Assembly (NCBI RefSeq): GCF_002849595.1
Contig: NZ_NRQR01000026.1
Span: 1 to 64,000 of the forward strand
Origin: Luteimonas rhizosphaerae
GTDB lineage: Bacteria; Pseudomonadota; Gammaproteobacteria; Xanthomonadales; Xanthomonadaceae
Direction of reading: 5' to 3'
Length of the DNA: 64,000 nucleotides
The stretch's first letter is position 1. The number at the start of each line of letters is the position of its first letter. The position numbers and the translations under genes were made by a program. Of this stretch, positions 1-8,893 are shown piece after piece. Under the pieces are notes generated by a model that did no database searches, was not told where the DNA came from, and saw nothing but the letters and a program-made list of their open reading frames with translations.

Positions 1-431
1 GCGCCCGGCGCGCCGCCGGCACGCAGCCAGCCGTTGGTGTTGTCGCGGAACGCCGGCGACGCCTGGGCCTGGGGCGCGGCGCCGGCGCGGTTGCCGCCCA
101 TCATCTGCGACAGGAAGAAGCCCGCCATCATCGGACCGATGAAGGAATGCCCGGTCGAGGTGCGCTGTTCGGCGCACTGCTCGGCCGGATAGTCGCGCTC
201 GCATTCGGCGCGGCTGGCGTACTGCGGTGCGGTGTCGGCGGCCTGCTGCTGGGCGTGGTCCGACGCCGCGCGGCAGGTCGACGCATCGCCGGTCGCATCG
301 GCGCAGCGCTCCACCGAGGTGTACAGGCCTTCCTGCACCAGCTGCGACGTCGGCTGGTCGCCCTGGCAGGCGGTGAACAACAGCGGCGCGGCGCCCATCA
401 GCAGCAGCGCGGTGGTTTTCGATCGCTTCAT
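1..431 (-). CDS. DUF1190 (YgiB-like) lipoprotein, C-terminus cut by window edge
   Basis: The gene starts at an ATG at 431 and runs off the left edge, so only about 143 residues are visible. The N-terminus is a lipoprotein signal: basic MKRSK, a hydrophobic stretch, then a lipobox ending FTAC with Cys22. The mature part is Cys-rich, with Cys residues spaced through RCADA, TCRAA, ECERD and EQCAEQ, followed by a Gly/Met-rich segment (FIGPMMAGFFLSQMMGG). This layout fits the DUF1190 family of cell-envelope lipoproteins, whose role is not known to me. In enterobacteria such genes sit beside a glutathionylspermidine-synthase-like gene; here that neighbour would lie outside the window. The family call is by pattern recognition only. 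Confidence 0.75.
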   Translation of the reverse strand, partial: MKRSKTTALLLMGAAPLLFTACQGDQPTSQLVQEGLYTSVERCADATGDASTCRAASDHAQQQAADTAPQYASRAECERDYPAEQCAEQRTSTGHSFIGPMMAGFFLSQMMGGNRAGAAPQAQASPAFRDNTNGWLRAGGAPG

Positions 432-571
432 GTGCGTGACCCGTTCGAGATCTGCCGTCCATGATGCCCGCCGCTGCCTGTACCGGCAAAGCGCGCACGC
501 GCGGCGGGTCCGCGTCGAGACGCGGCGCGGGCGGCCTACACTGGCCGTCGATTTCCGACGGAGACGCCGCG

Positions 572-1960
572 ATGCGCCGACTGCTGAGCTGCCTGCTGAT
601 CGTCGCGGGGTCCGCGTCCGCGCAGACCCCGCCGCCCGACGAGGCGCACACGCGTGCGGTGGCGGCGGGCTACAAGGCGCTGACCCTGTGCAGCGCGAGC
701 TTCAATGCCGCCGGACGCCCCGAGGCCGACATCGCCGCGCTGGAGCTGCGCGGCATCTATCCCGAGTACGACGCACTGGTGCAGGCCTTGCCGGCGACGA
801 TCGATGCGCAGGCGCGCGCGGTCTCGGTGCCGTTCGATGATGCGCTGCCGCCGCGGATCGCGGCATGGCGCCCGGCGCTGGGCTGCGCGCAGTTGCCGAT
901 CGGCGCCGATGCCGCCGCGATCGCGGCGCTGCCGCGGCTGGCGCAGGCCGCGCCGGATCTCGACGCGCGGCCCTGGCCGCTCGGCGAGCGCGATGCGACG
1001 GCGACGCCGTCGGGCGATGCGCCGGCGCTGGACGCGGTGATCGCCGCGGCACTCGACGCCTCGCAGTTCGGGCGCGGCCATGCGACGACCGGCGTCGTGG
1101 TGCTGCAGCGGGGCCGGATCGTCGCGGAGCGCTACCGCGACGGCTTCGGTCCGCACGTGGCGCAGCGCACCTGGTCGGTCGCCAAGAGCCTCGCCGGCGC
1201 GCTGGTCGGCGTGGCGACCGGTGAAGGCAGGCTGGACGTCCACCAGCCGGCGCCGGTGCCGGAGTGGCAGCGGCCGGGCGATCCACGCGCGGCGATCACC
1301 ACCGACCAGCTGCTGCGCATGGCGAGCGGTCTGTACAGCGACACCGCCGGCAACCGCACCGATGGCCTGTACTTCGGCGGTGCCACGGTCGCCGAAGCGG
1401 CGGCCGGCTGGCCGCTGCAGGCGACGCCCGGCACGCGTTTCCGCTATGCCAACAACGACAGCGTGCTGGCGGTGCACGGCCTGCGCGCGGCGACCGGCGA
1501 CGAGGCGCGCGCGCTGGCGCGGCCGTATACCGATCTGTTCTGGCCGCTGGGCATGACCCGCACCTACGCGGAAACCGACTGGCAGGGCGGCTTCGTGCTG
1601 TCGAGCCAGGTCTGGTCGACCGCGCGCGATCTCGCGCGCTTCGGCCTGCTGCTGCAGGGCGACGGCGTGTTCGCGGGACGCCGCGTGCTGCCCGACGGCT
1701 GGGTGCGCGATGCGACCACGGCGACCGGCCCGCAGCCCGAGGGCGCGTTCGGTTACGGCGCGACGCTGTGGCTGCTGCAGCGCTCGCCCGGCGTGCCGGC
1801 CGATGCGTTCGGCGCGTTCGGCAATCGCGGGCAGTACGTGATCGTGGTGCCGTCGCGCGACGTGGTGATCGTCCGCCGGGGCGAGGATCCGGCCGGGCAG
1901 CGCTTCGATGTGGCGGCGTTCGTCGCGGCCGTGCTGGCGACGCTGGACGGCGCCGGCTGA
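572..1960 (+). CDS. Serine hydrolase, class C beta-lactamase family, secreted
   Basis: A 462-residue penicillin-recognising serine hydrolase (PF00144 type). I chose the ATG at 572 because it gives a clean signal peptide (MRRLLSCLLIVAGSASA) behind a GGAG ribosome site at 560-563; the frame stays open upstream to 461. The SxxK nucleophile motif is TWSVAKS with Ser202 and Lys205. The second motif is YANND (YxN), and FGNRGQY occupies the position of the third KTG-like motif. The family includes esterases, D-aminopeptidases and beta-lactamases, so the substrate cannot be read from the sequence. It is probably periplasmic and is monocistronic. A second, distantly related member lies at 44882-45988. 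Confidence 0.88.
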   Translation: MRRLLSCLLIVAGSASAQTPPPDEAHTRAVAAGYKALTLCSASFNAAGRPEADIAALELRGIYPEYDALVQALPATIDAQARAVSVPFDDALPPRIAAWRPALGCAQLPIGADAAAIAALPRLAQAAPDLDARPWPLGERDATATPSGDAPALDAVIAAALDASQFGRGHATTGVVVLQRGRIVAERYRDGFGPHVAQRTWSVAKSLAGALVGVATGEGRLDVHQPAPVPEWQRPGDPRAAITTDQLLRMASGLYSDTAGNRTDGLYFGGATVAEAAAGWPLQATPGTRFRYANNDSVLAVHGLRAATGDEARALARPYTDLFWPLGMTRTYAETDWQGGFVLSSQVWSTARDLARFGLLLQGDGVFAGRRVLPDGWVRDATTATGPQPEGAFGYGATLWLLQRSPGVPADAFGAFGNRGQYVIVVPSRDVVIVRRGEDPAGQRFDVAAFVAAVLATLDGAG

Positions 1961-2016
1961 GGGCACATCCGCCGGTCGGCCTGCGCGTTGCGGGCCGCAG
2001 CGCCGGGGGTGGCCGG

Positions 2017-2033
2017 CACGGGCGAGGCCCGTG
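2017..2033. terminator. Hairpin between convergent genes
   Basis: A perfect 7-bp stem (CACGGGC/GCCCGTG) with a 3-nt loop lies in the short gap between the serine hydrolase on + and the small Lys-rich gene on -. There is no T-run, so a terminator role is inferred from position only. Confidence 0.35.
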
Positions 2034-2092
2034 GTACGGACACGCGCACGCCGGCCATCGCCATTACGGCGCGGCCGGCGTCGCGCGTCGGG

Positions 2093-2236
2093 TCATTCCG
2101 CGGCGTCGGCGGGCGGCGGCGTGTTCGCCTTGGCCGCTTCGCGCTCGGCCTGCTTGGCCGCGTCCTTCTCGTCCTTCTTCTTTTTCTTGGCAAGTTCGCG
2201 CTGACGCTTTTCGAATGAATAGTTGGGCTTGGCCAT
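2093..2236 (-). CDS. Small Lys-rich conserved protein (47 aa)
   Basis: A 47-residue, highly charged protein beginning MAKPNYSFEKRQRELAKKKK and ending in a Pro/Ala-rich tail. The start is the ATG at 2236, preceded by a GAGGT ribosome site. Small proteins with the same MAKPNY-FEKR-ELAKKKK opening are widespread in Xanthomonadaceae and other proteobacteria, but no function is known to me. The sequence predicts one long basic helix, which suggests a nucleic-acid- or ribosome-associated role, though this is only inference. Its 3' end faces the serine hydrolase gene. Confidence 0.75.
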   Translation of the reverse strand: MAKPNYSFEKRQRELAKKKKKDEKDAAKQAEREAAKANTPPPADAAE

Positions 2237-2831
2237 GGGACCTCGTGGGTTGGGAAGGCGACCAGTGTAAGGAGCTTGGCCGCGAACGCGTAGCGACGCG
2301 GTCCTGCGAGCGACCGTGGCGACCCGGCGCGATGCGGCGCGCACCGCCTTCGACGGCGTCGCGCAGGCCGCGGAATCGCGTCTTGACGGGCGCCCGATCG
2401 CGCGCCTGCTGCGGGCCGATGTACCCGTCGCATCGGGCCTGGTCGCAGCGCCCGGGACGGCGGGTTGACCGTCGTCGCTGCGCCGACAGCGACGAATCCG
2501 CATCGCGCCTCGCGCCGATGCGAGCCCGGTCCAACGCGCGCGCGGACGCGTGGCACGGTTCGATCCGGCGCGCGCGCGCCGCCAGGAACGTCCGCGCATC
2601 GGCGCGGGGTGTTCGCGATGAACACGGCGCAAGGCTGGCCGCGAGCGTCCGGCCGGGGCGAAAACCCCTTGAATCCAAGCTTGAATGCGCTGCCGCTCTG
2701 AACCCGGGCTGCACGCGGACCTCCAATCGCGTGCCTTTCACTGCCTGCCAGCACCGGAGCGCGTAGCGTCCCGTGCATCGAAAGCCGTATCGCGATCCAC
2801 GCGCCGCCGCGCCCACGATCAGGAGACGACG
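2237..2831. other. Long intergenic region, no gene supported
   Basis: About 595 bp between the divergent small Lys-rich gene and the acidic protein gene. Open frames here are long only because of GC content and show no recognisable protein. The right end is locally AT-richer (around 2660-2690) and probably carries the promoter of the downstream gene, but I cannot assign -35/-10 boxes with confidence. Confidence 0.5.
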
Positions 2832-3197
2832 ATGACGACGCGCCCGCCCGCGCAGTACGAACAGTTCGACCGCAGCAATCACCCCGACGATGTCACCGAC
2901 TCCCACGCCATGTATCCCGATTTCCAGTCCCTGTACCAGGAAGCGCCCTACTACTCGGTAGGCCGCAGCTGGGACGACTACGAGCCGGCCTTCCGCTACG
3001 GAGGCGACAGCCAGCGCCAGCACGCCGGCCAGCGCTTCGAGGACGTGGAAGACGAACTCTGCGAAAACTGGGACAACGTGCGCGGCAGCTCGCGGCTGGG
3101 CTGGGTGGAGGCCCGCGGCGCGGTCGAGGACGCCTGGCACGCAGCGGCGAACGTCGCGCCGGCCGCCGGCGACGATGGCGGCCACCAGACCGGCTGA
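2832..3197 (+). CDS. Acidic conserved hypothetical protein (121 aa)
   Basis: A 121-residue acidic, aromatic-rich soluble protein. The start is the ATG at 2832, 5 nt after an AGGAGA ribosome site; the frame is open further upstream but without a site. The middle reads YYSVGRSWDDYEPAFRYGG, then FEDVEDELCENWD, then GWVEARGAVEDAWHAA. This pattern (a Y-x-x-A-x-R-Y-G box, an acidic FEDVE-L-xxW box, and a Trp-containing terminal helix) recurs in uncharacterised proteins often found near general-stress genes in proteobacteria. There is no signal peptide or membrane segment. A stress-related role is only a guess from that resemblance. Confidence 0.7.
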   Translation: MTTRPPAQYEQFDRSNHPDDVTDSHAMYPDFQSLYQEAPYYSVGRSWDDYEPAFRYGGDSQRQHAGQRFEDVEDELCENWDNVRGSSRLGWVEARGAVEDAWHAAANVAPAAGDDGGHQTG

Positions 3198-3329
3198 GCC
3201 GGGCGAAGATTCCGGTCGCCGCGCGATGCGACGATTCCGCGCATGACACGGCACCCACGGGCCACACCGGGTCCGGAGCGGCCGGCGCGTTAAACTGGCG
3301 GTCTTTGCGGCGTCGCCGGGGAAGTCCAG

Positions 3330-3932
3330 ATGAGCAATCGCGATCAGCGCCACGGTGTGGACCGGGCGCAGGCCGAAGAAGCCGTGCGCACGCTGCTGCG
3401 CTGGTCCGGTGAGGATCCCTCGCGCGAGGGCCTGCTCGACACGCCGCGCCGGGTCGCCGACGCCTACACCGAGTGGTTCAGCGGCTACGCGATCGATGCC
3501 GACGCGTATCTCGCGCGCACCTTCGAGGAAGTCGCCGGCTACGACGAGATGATCGTGCTGCGCGACATCGAATACGAAAGCCATTGCGAACACCACATGG
3601 CGCCGATCATCGGCAAGGTCCACGTGGGGTACCTGCCGCGCGGCAAGGTCGTCGGCATCAGCAAGCTCGCCCGCGTGGTCGAGGCCTACGCCAAGCGGTT
3701 CCAGGTGCAGGAGAAGATGACCGCGCAGATCGCCGGCTGCATCCAGCGTGCGCTGTCGCCGCTGGGCGTCGGTGTCGTCGTCGAAGGCGCGCACGAGTGC
3801 ATGACCACCCGCGGCGTGCACAAGCGCGGCGTCAGCATGATCACCTCGACGATGCTCGGCAGCTTCCGCGACGACGCGCGTACGCGCGCCGAATTCCTGC
3901 AGTTCATCGAAGTGGGCGGCGGTCGCCGCTGA
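3330..3932 (+). CDS. folE: GTP cyclohydrolase I
   Basis: A 200-residue GTP cyclohydrolase I, which converts GTP to 7,8-dihydroneopterin triphosphate, the first step of tetrahydrofolate synthesis. The zinc site is visible as Cys86 and His89 in SHCEHHM plus Cys157 in [10 protein letters not shown]. The family signature [21 protein letters not shown] follows the first Cys, and the C-terminal [13 protein letters not shown] is intact. The length matches the short bacterial form and the start ATG at 3330 gives the expected N-terminus. It stands alone, tail to tail with the TauE-like permease gene; no other folate genes are in view. Confidence 0.96.
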   Translation: MSNRDQRHGVDRAQAEEAVRTLLRWSGEDPSREGLLDTPRRVADAYTEWFSGYAIDADAYLARTFEEVAGYDEMIVLRDIEYESHCEHHMAPIIGKVHVGYLPRGKVVGISKLARVVEAYAKRFQVQEKMTAQIAGCIQRALSPLGVGVVVEGAHECMTTRGVHKRGVSMITSTMLGSFRDDARTRAEFLQFIEVGGGRR

Positions 3933-3980
3933 GCCGGGCCTTCATCGCATCGGTGGGCCAGGGCGCGACGGCAGGGGCGC

Positions 3981-4751
3981 TCAGGCGAACGTGTCCCAGC
4001 CCATCTTCGCGATCAGCACGACCACCAGCACCAGGAACAGCTTGCGGATCACCGGCGTACCGCCGCGCAGCGCCAGTCGCGTGCCGAACACCGCGCCGGT
4101 GATGTTGGCGAGCGCCATCGGCACGGCGAACGCCAGCAGCACGTGGCCCGCGGGCAGGAAGAACGACAGCGCGGCGAGGTTCGTCGCCAGGTTCACGACT
4201 TTCGACGCCGCCGAGGCGCGCAGGAAGTCGAGACCGAAGAAGCGGATGAACAGGAAGATCAGGAAGCTGCCGGTGCCGGGCCCGAACAGGCCGTCGTAGA
4301 AGCCGATCGCCGCGCCCATCGCCAGCGCGATCGCGAGGTCGCCGCGGCCCAGCGTGCGTGGCCGGTGCAGCGCGCCGAAATCCTTCTTGAGCAGGGTGTA
4401 GGCCAGCATCGCGACCAGCAACGTGAGGATCAGCGGCCGCACCGCATCGCGTGGCAGCAGGCTGACCGCGGTCGCGCCGAGGAACGAGAATGCGAACGCC
4501 GTCGCCGCGGCGAGCAGCACCGGCGTCCACGGGAACCGCACGTTGCGCGCGTAGCGCCAGCCGGCCACCGCGGTGCCGAACACGGCGCTGAACTTGTTCG
4601 TGCCCAGCAGCGCGGCCGGCGCCTGCTGCGGCAGCGCCGTGAACAGCCCCGGCAGCTGCACCAGGCCGCCGCCGCCGACGGCGGCATCGACGACGCCGGC
4701 CATGAACGCCACCGCCAGCAACCACAACAGTTCGGGAAACAGCGCGTCCAA
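3981..4751 (-). CDS. Sulfite exporter TauE/SafE family membrane protein
   Basis: A polytopic inner-membrane protein of the TauE/SafE (DUF81) family, with two homologous halves of about four helices. The first half opens with [20 protein letters not shown] and the second repeats the theme with [20 protein letters not shown]; these glycine-rich boxes are the family hallmark. Members export sulfite, sulfoacetate or related organic acids, and the substrate here is unknown. The frame stays open well upstream of the first helix. I place the start at TTG 4751 (protein beginning [12 protein letters not shown], 256 aa) because residues upstream look like non-coding Arg/Ala-rich translation, but no good ribosome site supports it. 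Confidence 0.85.
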   Translation of the reverse strand: MDALFPELLWLLAVAFMAGVVDAAVGGGGLVQLPGLFTALPQQAPAALLGTNKFSAVFGTAVAGWRYARNVRFPWTPVLLAAATAFAFSFLGATAVSLLPRDAVRPLILTLLVAMLAYTLLKKDFGALHRPRTLGRGDLAIALAMGAAIGFYDGLFGPGTGSFLIFLFIRFFGLDFLRASAASKVVNLATNLAALSFFLPAGHVLLAFAVPMALANITGAVFGTRLALRGGTPVIRKLFLVLVVVLIAKMGWDTFA

Positions 4752-5241
4752 CGGCGTCCGGCGGCAGGCGAGGGCGCGCAAGCATACGCGCCGGCACGCG
4801 CCGGCCGGAGAATGGGCGGTGTCGTGCCTGCGTCCGGTCGGTCGCGATGACGGGGCCGCCGCGGCGTGCGCATCGCCCCGGCGCGCCGGCAGCAGGCTCG
4901 AACGGCCTGGCCGTCGTCGCCCCGAACGCGCCTGCGTGGAACGCACCCGTCCCTGGGTCGTCCTTGCGCAAGCGGAACCCGGCGACGTTCGAGAGCCGCG
5001 GGGCGCCGGAGCACCGAGCGCCGCGTCGATGCGTACCCGCGCGGATGACGGCGCGCGATCCGCACCATGCCCGCACCATCGCGATGCGCACTGCCGGTGC
5101 GGACGTCACGCCGGACGACGCCGGAACCATCGGCCACGCAGCCACCCCCGACCGCGGCACCGCGTCGCGTTCCCACGGCCGGTCGTGGCTGGCACTCTGG
5201 CGTCCCGGCCTCAGCGTCCGTTCCGCCACCATCGTCACGCC
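4752..5241. other. Intergenic region, no gene supported
   Basis: About 490 bp between the divergent TauE-like gene and the YchJ gene. All six frames give only low-complexity Arg/Ala/Pro translations with no recognisable motif. It presumably holds the two divergent promoters, which I could not locate. Confidence 0.5.
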
Positions 5242-5625
5242 ATGTCGTCATCCAACCCCTGTCCCTGCGGCCTGCCGTCGTCCTATGCCGCGTGCTGCGG
5301 GCGCTATCACGCCGGCGTGCCCGCACCGGATGCCGAAGCGCTGATGCGCTCGCGCTACAGCGCCTACGTGCGGCGCGACGCGGATTACCTGCGCGCGACC
5401 TGGGACCCGACGACGCGGCCGGCGACCCTGGACTTCGACGGGCCGCAGCCGGTGTGGCTGGGCCTCGACGTGCGGTCGCACCAGGACACCGGCGACGACC
5501 GGGCCGAGGTCGCCTTCGTCGCCCGCTACCGCGTCGGCGGGGGCAGCGTCGTGCGACTGCGCGAGCACAGCCGCTTCCGGCACGACGGCGGCCGCTGGTG
5601 GTATGTCGATGGCGATGTCGCATGA
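5242..5625 (+). CDS. YchJ family protein (UPF0225) with SEC-C motif
   Basis: A 127-residue YchJ/UPF0225 family protein. It begins with a SEC-C zinc-binding motif: Cys residues in [19 protein letters not shown]. The next block, [19 protein letters not shown], followed by TWDP, is the family signature, and the C-terminal half is an NTF2-like fold ending [13 protein letters not shown]. The start is the ATG at 5242, giving [10 protein letters not shown]. YchJ proteins are widespread single-copy proteins of unknown function; the SEC-C motif suggests zinc-dependent protein or nucleic-acid binding. The gene is monocistronic. Confidence 0.9.
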   Translation: MSSSNPCPCGLPSSYAACCGRYHAGVPAPDAEALMRSRYSAYVRRDADYLRATWDPTTRPATLDFDGPQPVWLGLDVRSHQDTGDDRAEVAFVARYRVGGGSVVRLREHSRFRHDGGRWWYVDGDVA

Positions 5626-5740
5626 CGACGCGCGGCACGCGCACCGGCGCTGAGTCGACGATGAAGCCGCGGGCGCCGTCGACCCCGGACGGCCGACGCT
5701 TCGGGCACAGTGCAGGCCTGCCGACTGCTGGAGTGACCCG

Positions 5741-6979
5741 ATGCCCGTGACGCGCCCGACGCTGCGAACGACCCTGACGACCCTGGCCCTCGCCGCCGCC
5801 GCGCCCGCCGCGTTCGCGGCCGAGCCCGCGCCGGTCCCGCCGGCGGATCTGGCCGCGTACGCCACGTGCATGAGTGGCATCCGCGCCGACGCGGCGACGC
5901 AGGGCATCACCGGTGCGAGTTTCGACCGGCTCACCGCCGGCCTGCAGCCGGACATGACGGTGCTCCCGCTGCTCAACGCGCAGCCCGAATTCACCACGCC
6001 GTTGTGGGATTACCTGGCGGGTCTGGTTGACCAGCAGCGCGTCGACGACGGCAAGGCGTTGCTGGCCGAACATCGGGAGCTGCTGGCACGCGTCGCCGCG
6101 CAGTACGGCGTCGATGCGGAAACCGTGGTCGCGGTCTGGGGCGTGGAGAGCGACTACGGCCGCGTGTTCGGCAAGCGGCCGCTGCTGGTGTCACTGTCGA
6201 CGCTGGCCTGCAACGGCCGGCGCCAGCCGTTCTTCCGCGGCGAACTGCTGGCGACGCTGAAGCTGCTCGACGCCGGCGACCTGCGCAATCCGGGCATCAC
6301 CGGCTCCTGGGCCGGCGCGTTCGGGCATACCCAGTTCATGCCGAGTACCTACGCGCGGATCGCTGTGGATTTCGACGGCGACGGCCGCCGCGATCTCGTC
6401 GACAGCATTCCCGATGCGCTCGCCTCGACCGCGAACTATCTCAAGCGCTCCGGCTGGCAGACCGGCCAGCCCTGGGGCTACGAGGTGAAGTTGCCGGCGG
6501 GCTTCGACGTGTCGCAGGCCGGACGCACCAGCCGCCGGCCGGTGTCCGACTGGACCGCGCGCGGCATCACCCGGATCGATGGCAGCGCGCTGCCGTCGGG
6601 CAGCACGCGCTCGGCGCTGTTGGTGCCGACCGGCGTCAACGGCCCGGCCTTCGTCGTGTTCCGCAACTACGACGCGATCTATTCCTACAACGCCGCCGAG
6701 AGTTACGCGTTGGCGATCGCCACGCTGGCCGACCGCCTGCGCGGCGGCAGCGGCCTCGTCGCGGGCTGGCCGACCGACGATCCGGGCCTGTCGCGCGCCC
6801 AGCGCCGCGAGCTGCAGACCGCGCTGCTCGCACGCGGCCACGACATCGGCGAGGTCGACGGCATGATCGGCACCAATACGCGACGCGCGATCCAGCTCGA
6901 GCAGCGCCGGCTCGGCCTGACGCCCGATGACGGGCGCGCCGGCACGAAGATCCTGCGCGCGCTGCAGTCCACGCCCTGA
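5741..6979 (+). CDS. Lytic murein transglycosylase, MltB family, with peptidoglycan-binding domain
   Basis: A 412-residue family-3 (MltB-type) lytic transglycosylase, which cleaves the MurNAc-GlcNAc bond of peptidoglycan to give 1,6-anhydroMurNAc ends. A Sec signal peptide (MPVTRPTLRTTLTTLALAAA...AFA) is followed by the catalytic domain. The catalytic Glu136 sits in VVAVWGVESDYG, and GSWAGAFGHTQFMPSTY is the second signature. The DFDGDGRRDL segment resembles the EF-hand-like calcium loop of the family. Residues of about 350-410 (LSRAQRRELQTALLARGHDIGE...) form a peptidoglycan-binding domain 1. It lacks a lipobox, so it is probably soluble in the periplasm. It is tail to tail with the lipoprotein gene at 7007. 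Confidence 0.94.
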   Translation: MPVTRPTLRTTLTTLALAAAAPAAFAAEPAPVPPADLAAYATCMSGIRADAATQGITGASFDRLTAGLQPDMTVLPLLNAQPEFTTPLWDYLAGLVDQQRVDDGKALLAEHRELLARVAAQYGVDAETVVAVWGVESDYGRVFGKRPLLVSLSTLACNGRRQPFFRGELLATLKLLDAGDLRNPGITGSWAGAFGHTQFMPSTYARIAVDFDGDGRRDLVDSIPDALASTANYLKRSGWQTGQPWGYEVKLPAGFDVSQAGRTSRRPVSDWTARGITRIDGSALPSGSTRSALLVPTGVNGPAFVVFRNYDAIYSYNAAESYALAIATLADRLRGGSGLVAGWPTDDPGLSRAQRRELQTALLARGHDIGEVDGMIGTNTRRAIQLEQRRLGLTPDDGRAGTKILRALQSTP

Positions 6980-7006
6980 GGTCGTGACGGCAGGCCGGCC
7001 GGCGGA

Positions 7007-7528
7007 TCAGTCGCTGCGCCGGTCGTAGCTGCCGTTGAGATCCGCGCGCATCGCGCACAGCGTGAAGTCGGTCGCGACGACAGCGGTGTCGCCGTCCAGC
7101 GTGACCGTGACCGTCGCGGGCGTCGTCGCCAGCTCGGCTGCGGTCACCGCCATGCGGTCGGTCTCGAACGGCACGACCACGGCGTCGATGCGGCCGTCCT
7201 CCAGGGGCCCTTCGGCCTGGAGGTCGCAATCGGCCGCGACGCCGGCGCCGTCGGACGGGGTGGTGCCGCCCTGCAAGGTGATCCGCCAGACGCCGTCCGC
7301 GTCATCCAGCGTCAGCGTGCCGCTGCGCGGCGCACGCAGCGCGTAGCGGCCTTCGGGCGACGGGTTGGCCGCGACCGCGGCGGTATCTGCGGTCGCGACA
7401 GGCAGAGCGGCCGGCATTGCGGCATCGGCGGGCGGTGCACCCTCGCAGGCGGCGAGGGCGCAGGCCAGCGTCAGCGTCGTGAGACCGATGCCGACTCGAG
7501 TCCCGGCAGCGTGGGCCGCCACCGGCAT
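7007..7528 (-). CDS. Lipoprotein of unknown function downstream of the LysM hydrolase
   Basis: A 173-residue predicted lipoprotein whose signal sequence ends LTLACALAAC-EG, with the lipidated Cys near residue 28. The mature part is a beta-rich, Thr/Val/Ala-rich domain (GRYALRAPRSGTLTLDDADG, later ATVTVTLDGDTAVV). No family is recognised. The start is the ATG at 7528, 19 nt after the hydrolase stop codon; an alternative ATG at 7558 would overlap that stop by 11 nt. Tight linkage to a peptidoglycan hydrolase that itself has no signal peptide, together with lipidation, makes it a candidate immunity or protector protein. That role is inferred from arrangement only. Confidence 0.75.
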   Translation of the reverse strand: MPVAAHAAGTRVGIGLTTLTLACALAACEGAPPADAAMPAALPVATADTAAVAANPSPEGRYALRAPRSGTLTLDDADGVWRITLQGGTTPSDGAGVAADCDLQAEGPLEDGRIDAVVVPFETDRMAVTAAELATTPATVTVTLDGDTAVVATDFTLCAMRADLNGSYDRRSD

Positions 7529-7547
7529 GCCCCGCGGGTGCGCGGAC

Positions 7548-8642
7548 TCAGCGCCCATCGAGCATCGCGAGCGCATCGGCGCGTTCGTCGACGAAACGCT
7601 GGGCGACGCCGGCCTGGACCGCCGCCGACGAGCTGCTGAAGTGGACCAGGGTGCCGTTGGCGTCGGTGCGACCGCGCTCGGCGTAGACGGCATCGATTAA
7701 CGCGCGGTCGTAGGCGATGCCGTCGTCGGGCGTCAGGCCCTGGTCCTCGACCACGCCGAGCGCGCGATTGACCAGGTTGTTGGCCGGTCCGTGCTGCACG
7801 GACGTCGACCAGACTACGTCCTGCACCGCCGGCGAACGCGCGGAAAGATCCACGCCGACCGTCGTCTGGACATGCGCCACCTGCACGTCGTAATGCGTGC
7901 GCTGGATGTAGTCGTGCTGCGCATCGCCGAAGGCCTGCGGCTCGCGCGCGGCGATCTCGCGCCAGGTCGCACTGAAGGCCGCGGTGCCAGGCGCCGCATT
8001 GCCGAACTCGGCCGCCCACTGGCTGCCCTCGTTGGCCAGGAACTGCTGCGGACGGCCCATGTTGGTCGCCAGCTGGTAGCTGCCGTAGGACACGCCACCC
8101 CGATCGCCGTTGCCGGTCGACACCGTGCCCGGACCGCGTCCGCCGGTTTCGTACTGCGACGACAGGCCACCGGGCACATGGGTGCCGTCACCGGCGACCG
8201 GCGCGGGCTGCTCGGGTGTCGGCGCGGGCGTCGGCGCCACCGGCGGGGTGCCGACCGGAGCCGGATTGCTGCCGGCGCCCGGCAGCGTCAGCGTCTGCCC
8301 GACCGAAATGAGATCGGGATTGCGGATGCCCGGATTGGCCGCGAGCAGCGCCGGCAGGCTGACGCCGTTCGCATGCGCGATGCCCGACAGCGTATCGCCG
8401 GACCGCACGGTCACCGTGTCGCGCGCCGGCACCTGCAGCGCATCGCCCGGATACAGCACATCCGGATTGGCGATGCCGGGATTCAGCGACAGCAGCGCCT
8501 GCACGTCGGTGCCGTGGCGCTGCGCGATCGCCGACAGGGTGTCGCCGCGTTCGACGGTGTACGCCGCGGTGCGCTCGTCGGTGCCGGTCGACGACGGCAG
8601 CTCGGAGGGCGATGAAGACGAGAGGGAAGAGACCGTGCTCAT
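7548..8642 (-). CDS. LysM-domain peptidoglycan hydrolase with VgrG3-C-like catalytic domain
   Basis: A 364-residue modular protein without a signal peptide. A Ser/Pro-rich leader (1-26) is followed by two LysM domains: [17 protein letters not shown]...[10 protein letters not shown] at about 28-72, and [17 protein letters not shown]...[10 protein letters not shown] at about 75-120. A Pro/Ala linker comes next, then a C-terminal domain beginning [20 protein letters not shown]. That block, with [13 protein letters not shown] and the [11 protein letters not shown] box, resembles the lysozyme-like C-terminal domain of VgrG3-type T6SS spike proteins; Glu165 in YETGG is the likely catalytic acid. 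ATG 8642 is preceded by AGGTGA. The shared element (8706-8721) ends 68 nt upstream. The protein would need non-Sec export or cell lysis to reach the wall. Confidence 0.85.
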   Translation of the reverse strand: MSTVSSLSSSSPSELPSSTGTDERTAAYTVERGDTLSAIAQRHGTDVQALLSLNPGIANPDVLYPGDALQVPARDTVTVRSGDTLSGIAHANGVSLPALLAANPGIRNPDLISVGQTLTLPGAGSNPAPVGTPPVAPTPAPTPEQPAPVAGDGTHVPGGLSSQYETGGRGPGTVSTGNGDRGGVSYGSYQLATNMGRPQQFLANEGSQWAAEFGNAAPGTAAFSATWREIAAREPQAFGDAQHDYIQRTHYDVQVAHVQTTVGVDLSARSPAVQDVVWSTSVQHGPANNLVNRALGVVEDQGLTPDDGIAYDRALIDAVYAERGRTDANGTLVHFSSSSAAVQAGVAQRFVDERADALAMLDGR

Positions 8643-8705
8643 GACGTCACCTGGAGTGCGGGGTTCCGGGCCAGTGTCGCGACGCCCGCACCGCATGACA
8701 TCCCC

Positions 8706-8721
8706 GGGCAGACCCTAGGCG
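8706..8721 (-). promoter_or_regulatory. Shared upstream element, copy 1 (LysM hydrolase)
   Basis: On the coding strand this reads CGCCTAGGGTCTGCCC, and all 16 bases are identical to copy 4 at 26592-26607. The core CCTAGGGTC ends 68 nt before the hydrolase ATG. Spacing suggests an activator or sigma-factor recognition site; the cognate factor is unknown. Confidence 0.6.
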
Positions 8722-8811
8722 GGCGCCGCGACCGCGCGGATCGCGTGAGGCCCGGGCCGTCGATGGCCGTCGATGCCGCGAACTGTGATCCGGCGCACAC
8801 GGATGCATCGC

Positions 8812-8835
8812 CGACCTCGGGTCGGCACCAGCTGT
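8812..8835 (+). promoter_or_regulatory. Shared upstream element, copy 2 (Ala/Gly-rich repeat protein)
   Basis: This 24-nt block matches copy 3 at 23 of 24 positions (core CCTCGGGTC, then GGCACCAGCTGT). The core ends 70 nt before the ATG at 8894. The left part is also an inverted repeat, GCCGACC/GGTCGGC around TCG. A TACAGT hexamer, a plausible -10 box, follows about 31 nt after the core. Confidence 0.6.
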
Positions 8836-8893
8836 GGCGGCGCGTCGGTGCTGCCTACAGTGGCGCCACGCAGACTTCTTCCGGAGATTCCGC

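Noticed and set aside
536..1966. A 476-codon frame on - opposite the first serine hydrolase
   Set aside because: Arg/Ala-rich shadow without domains; the + strand gene has signal peptide, ribosome site and catalytic motifs.
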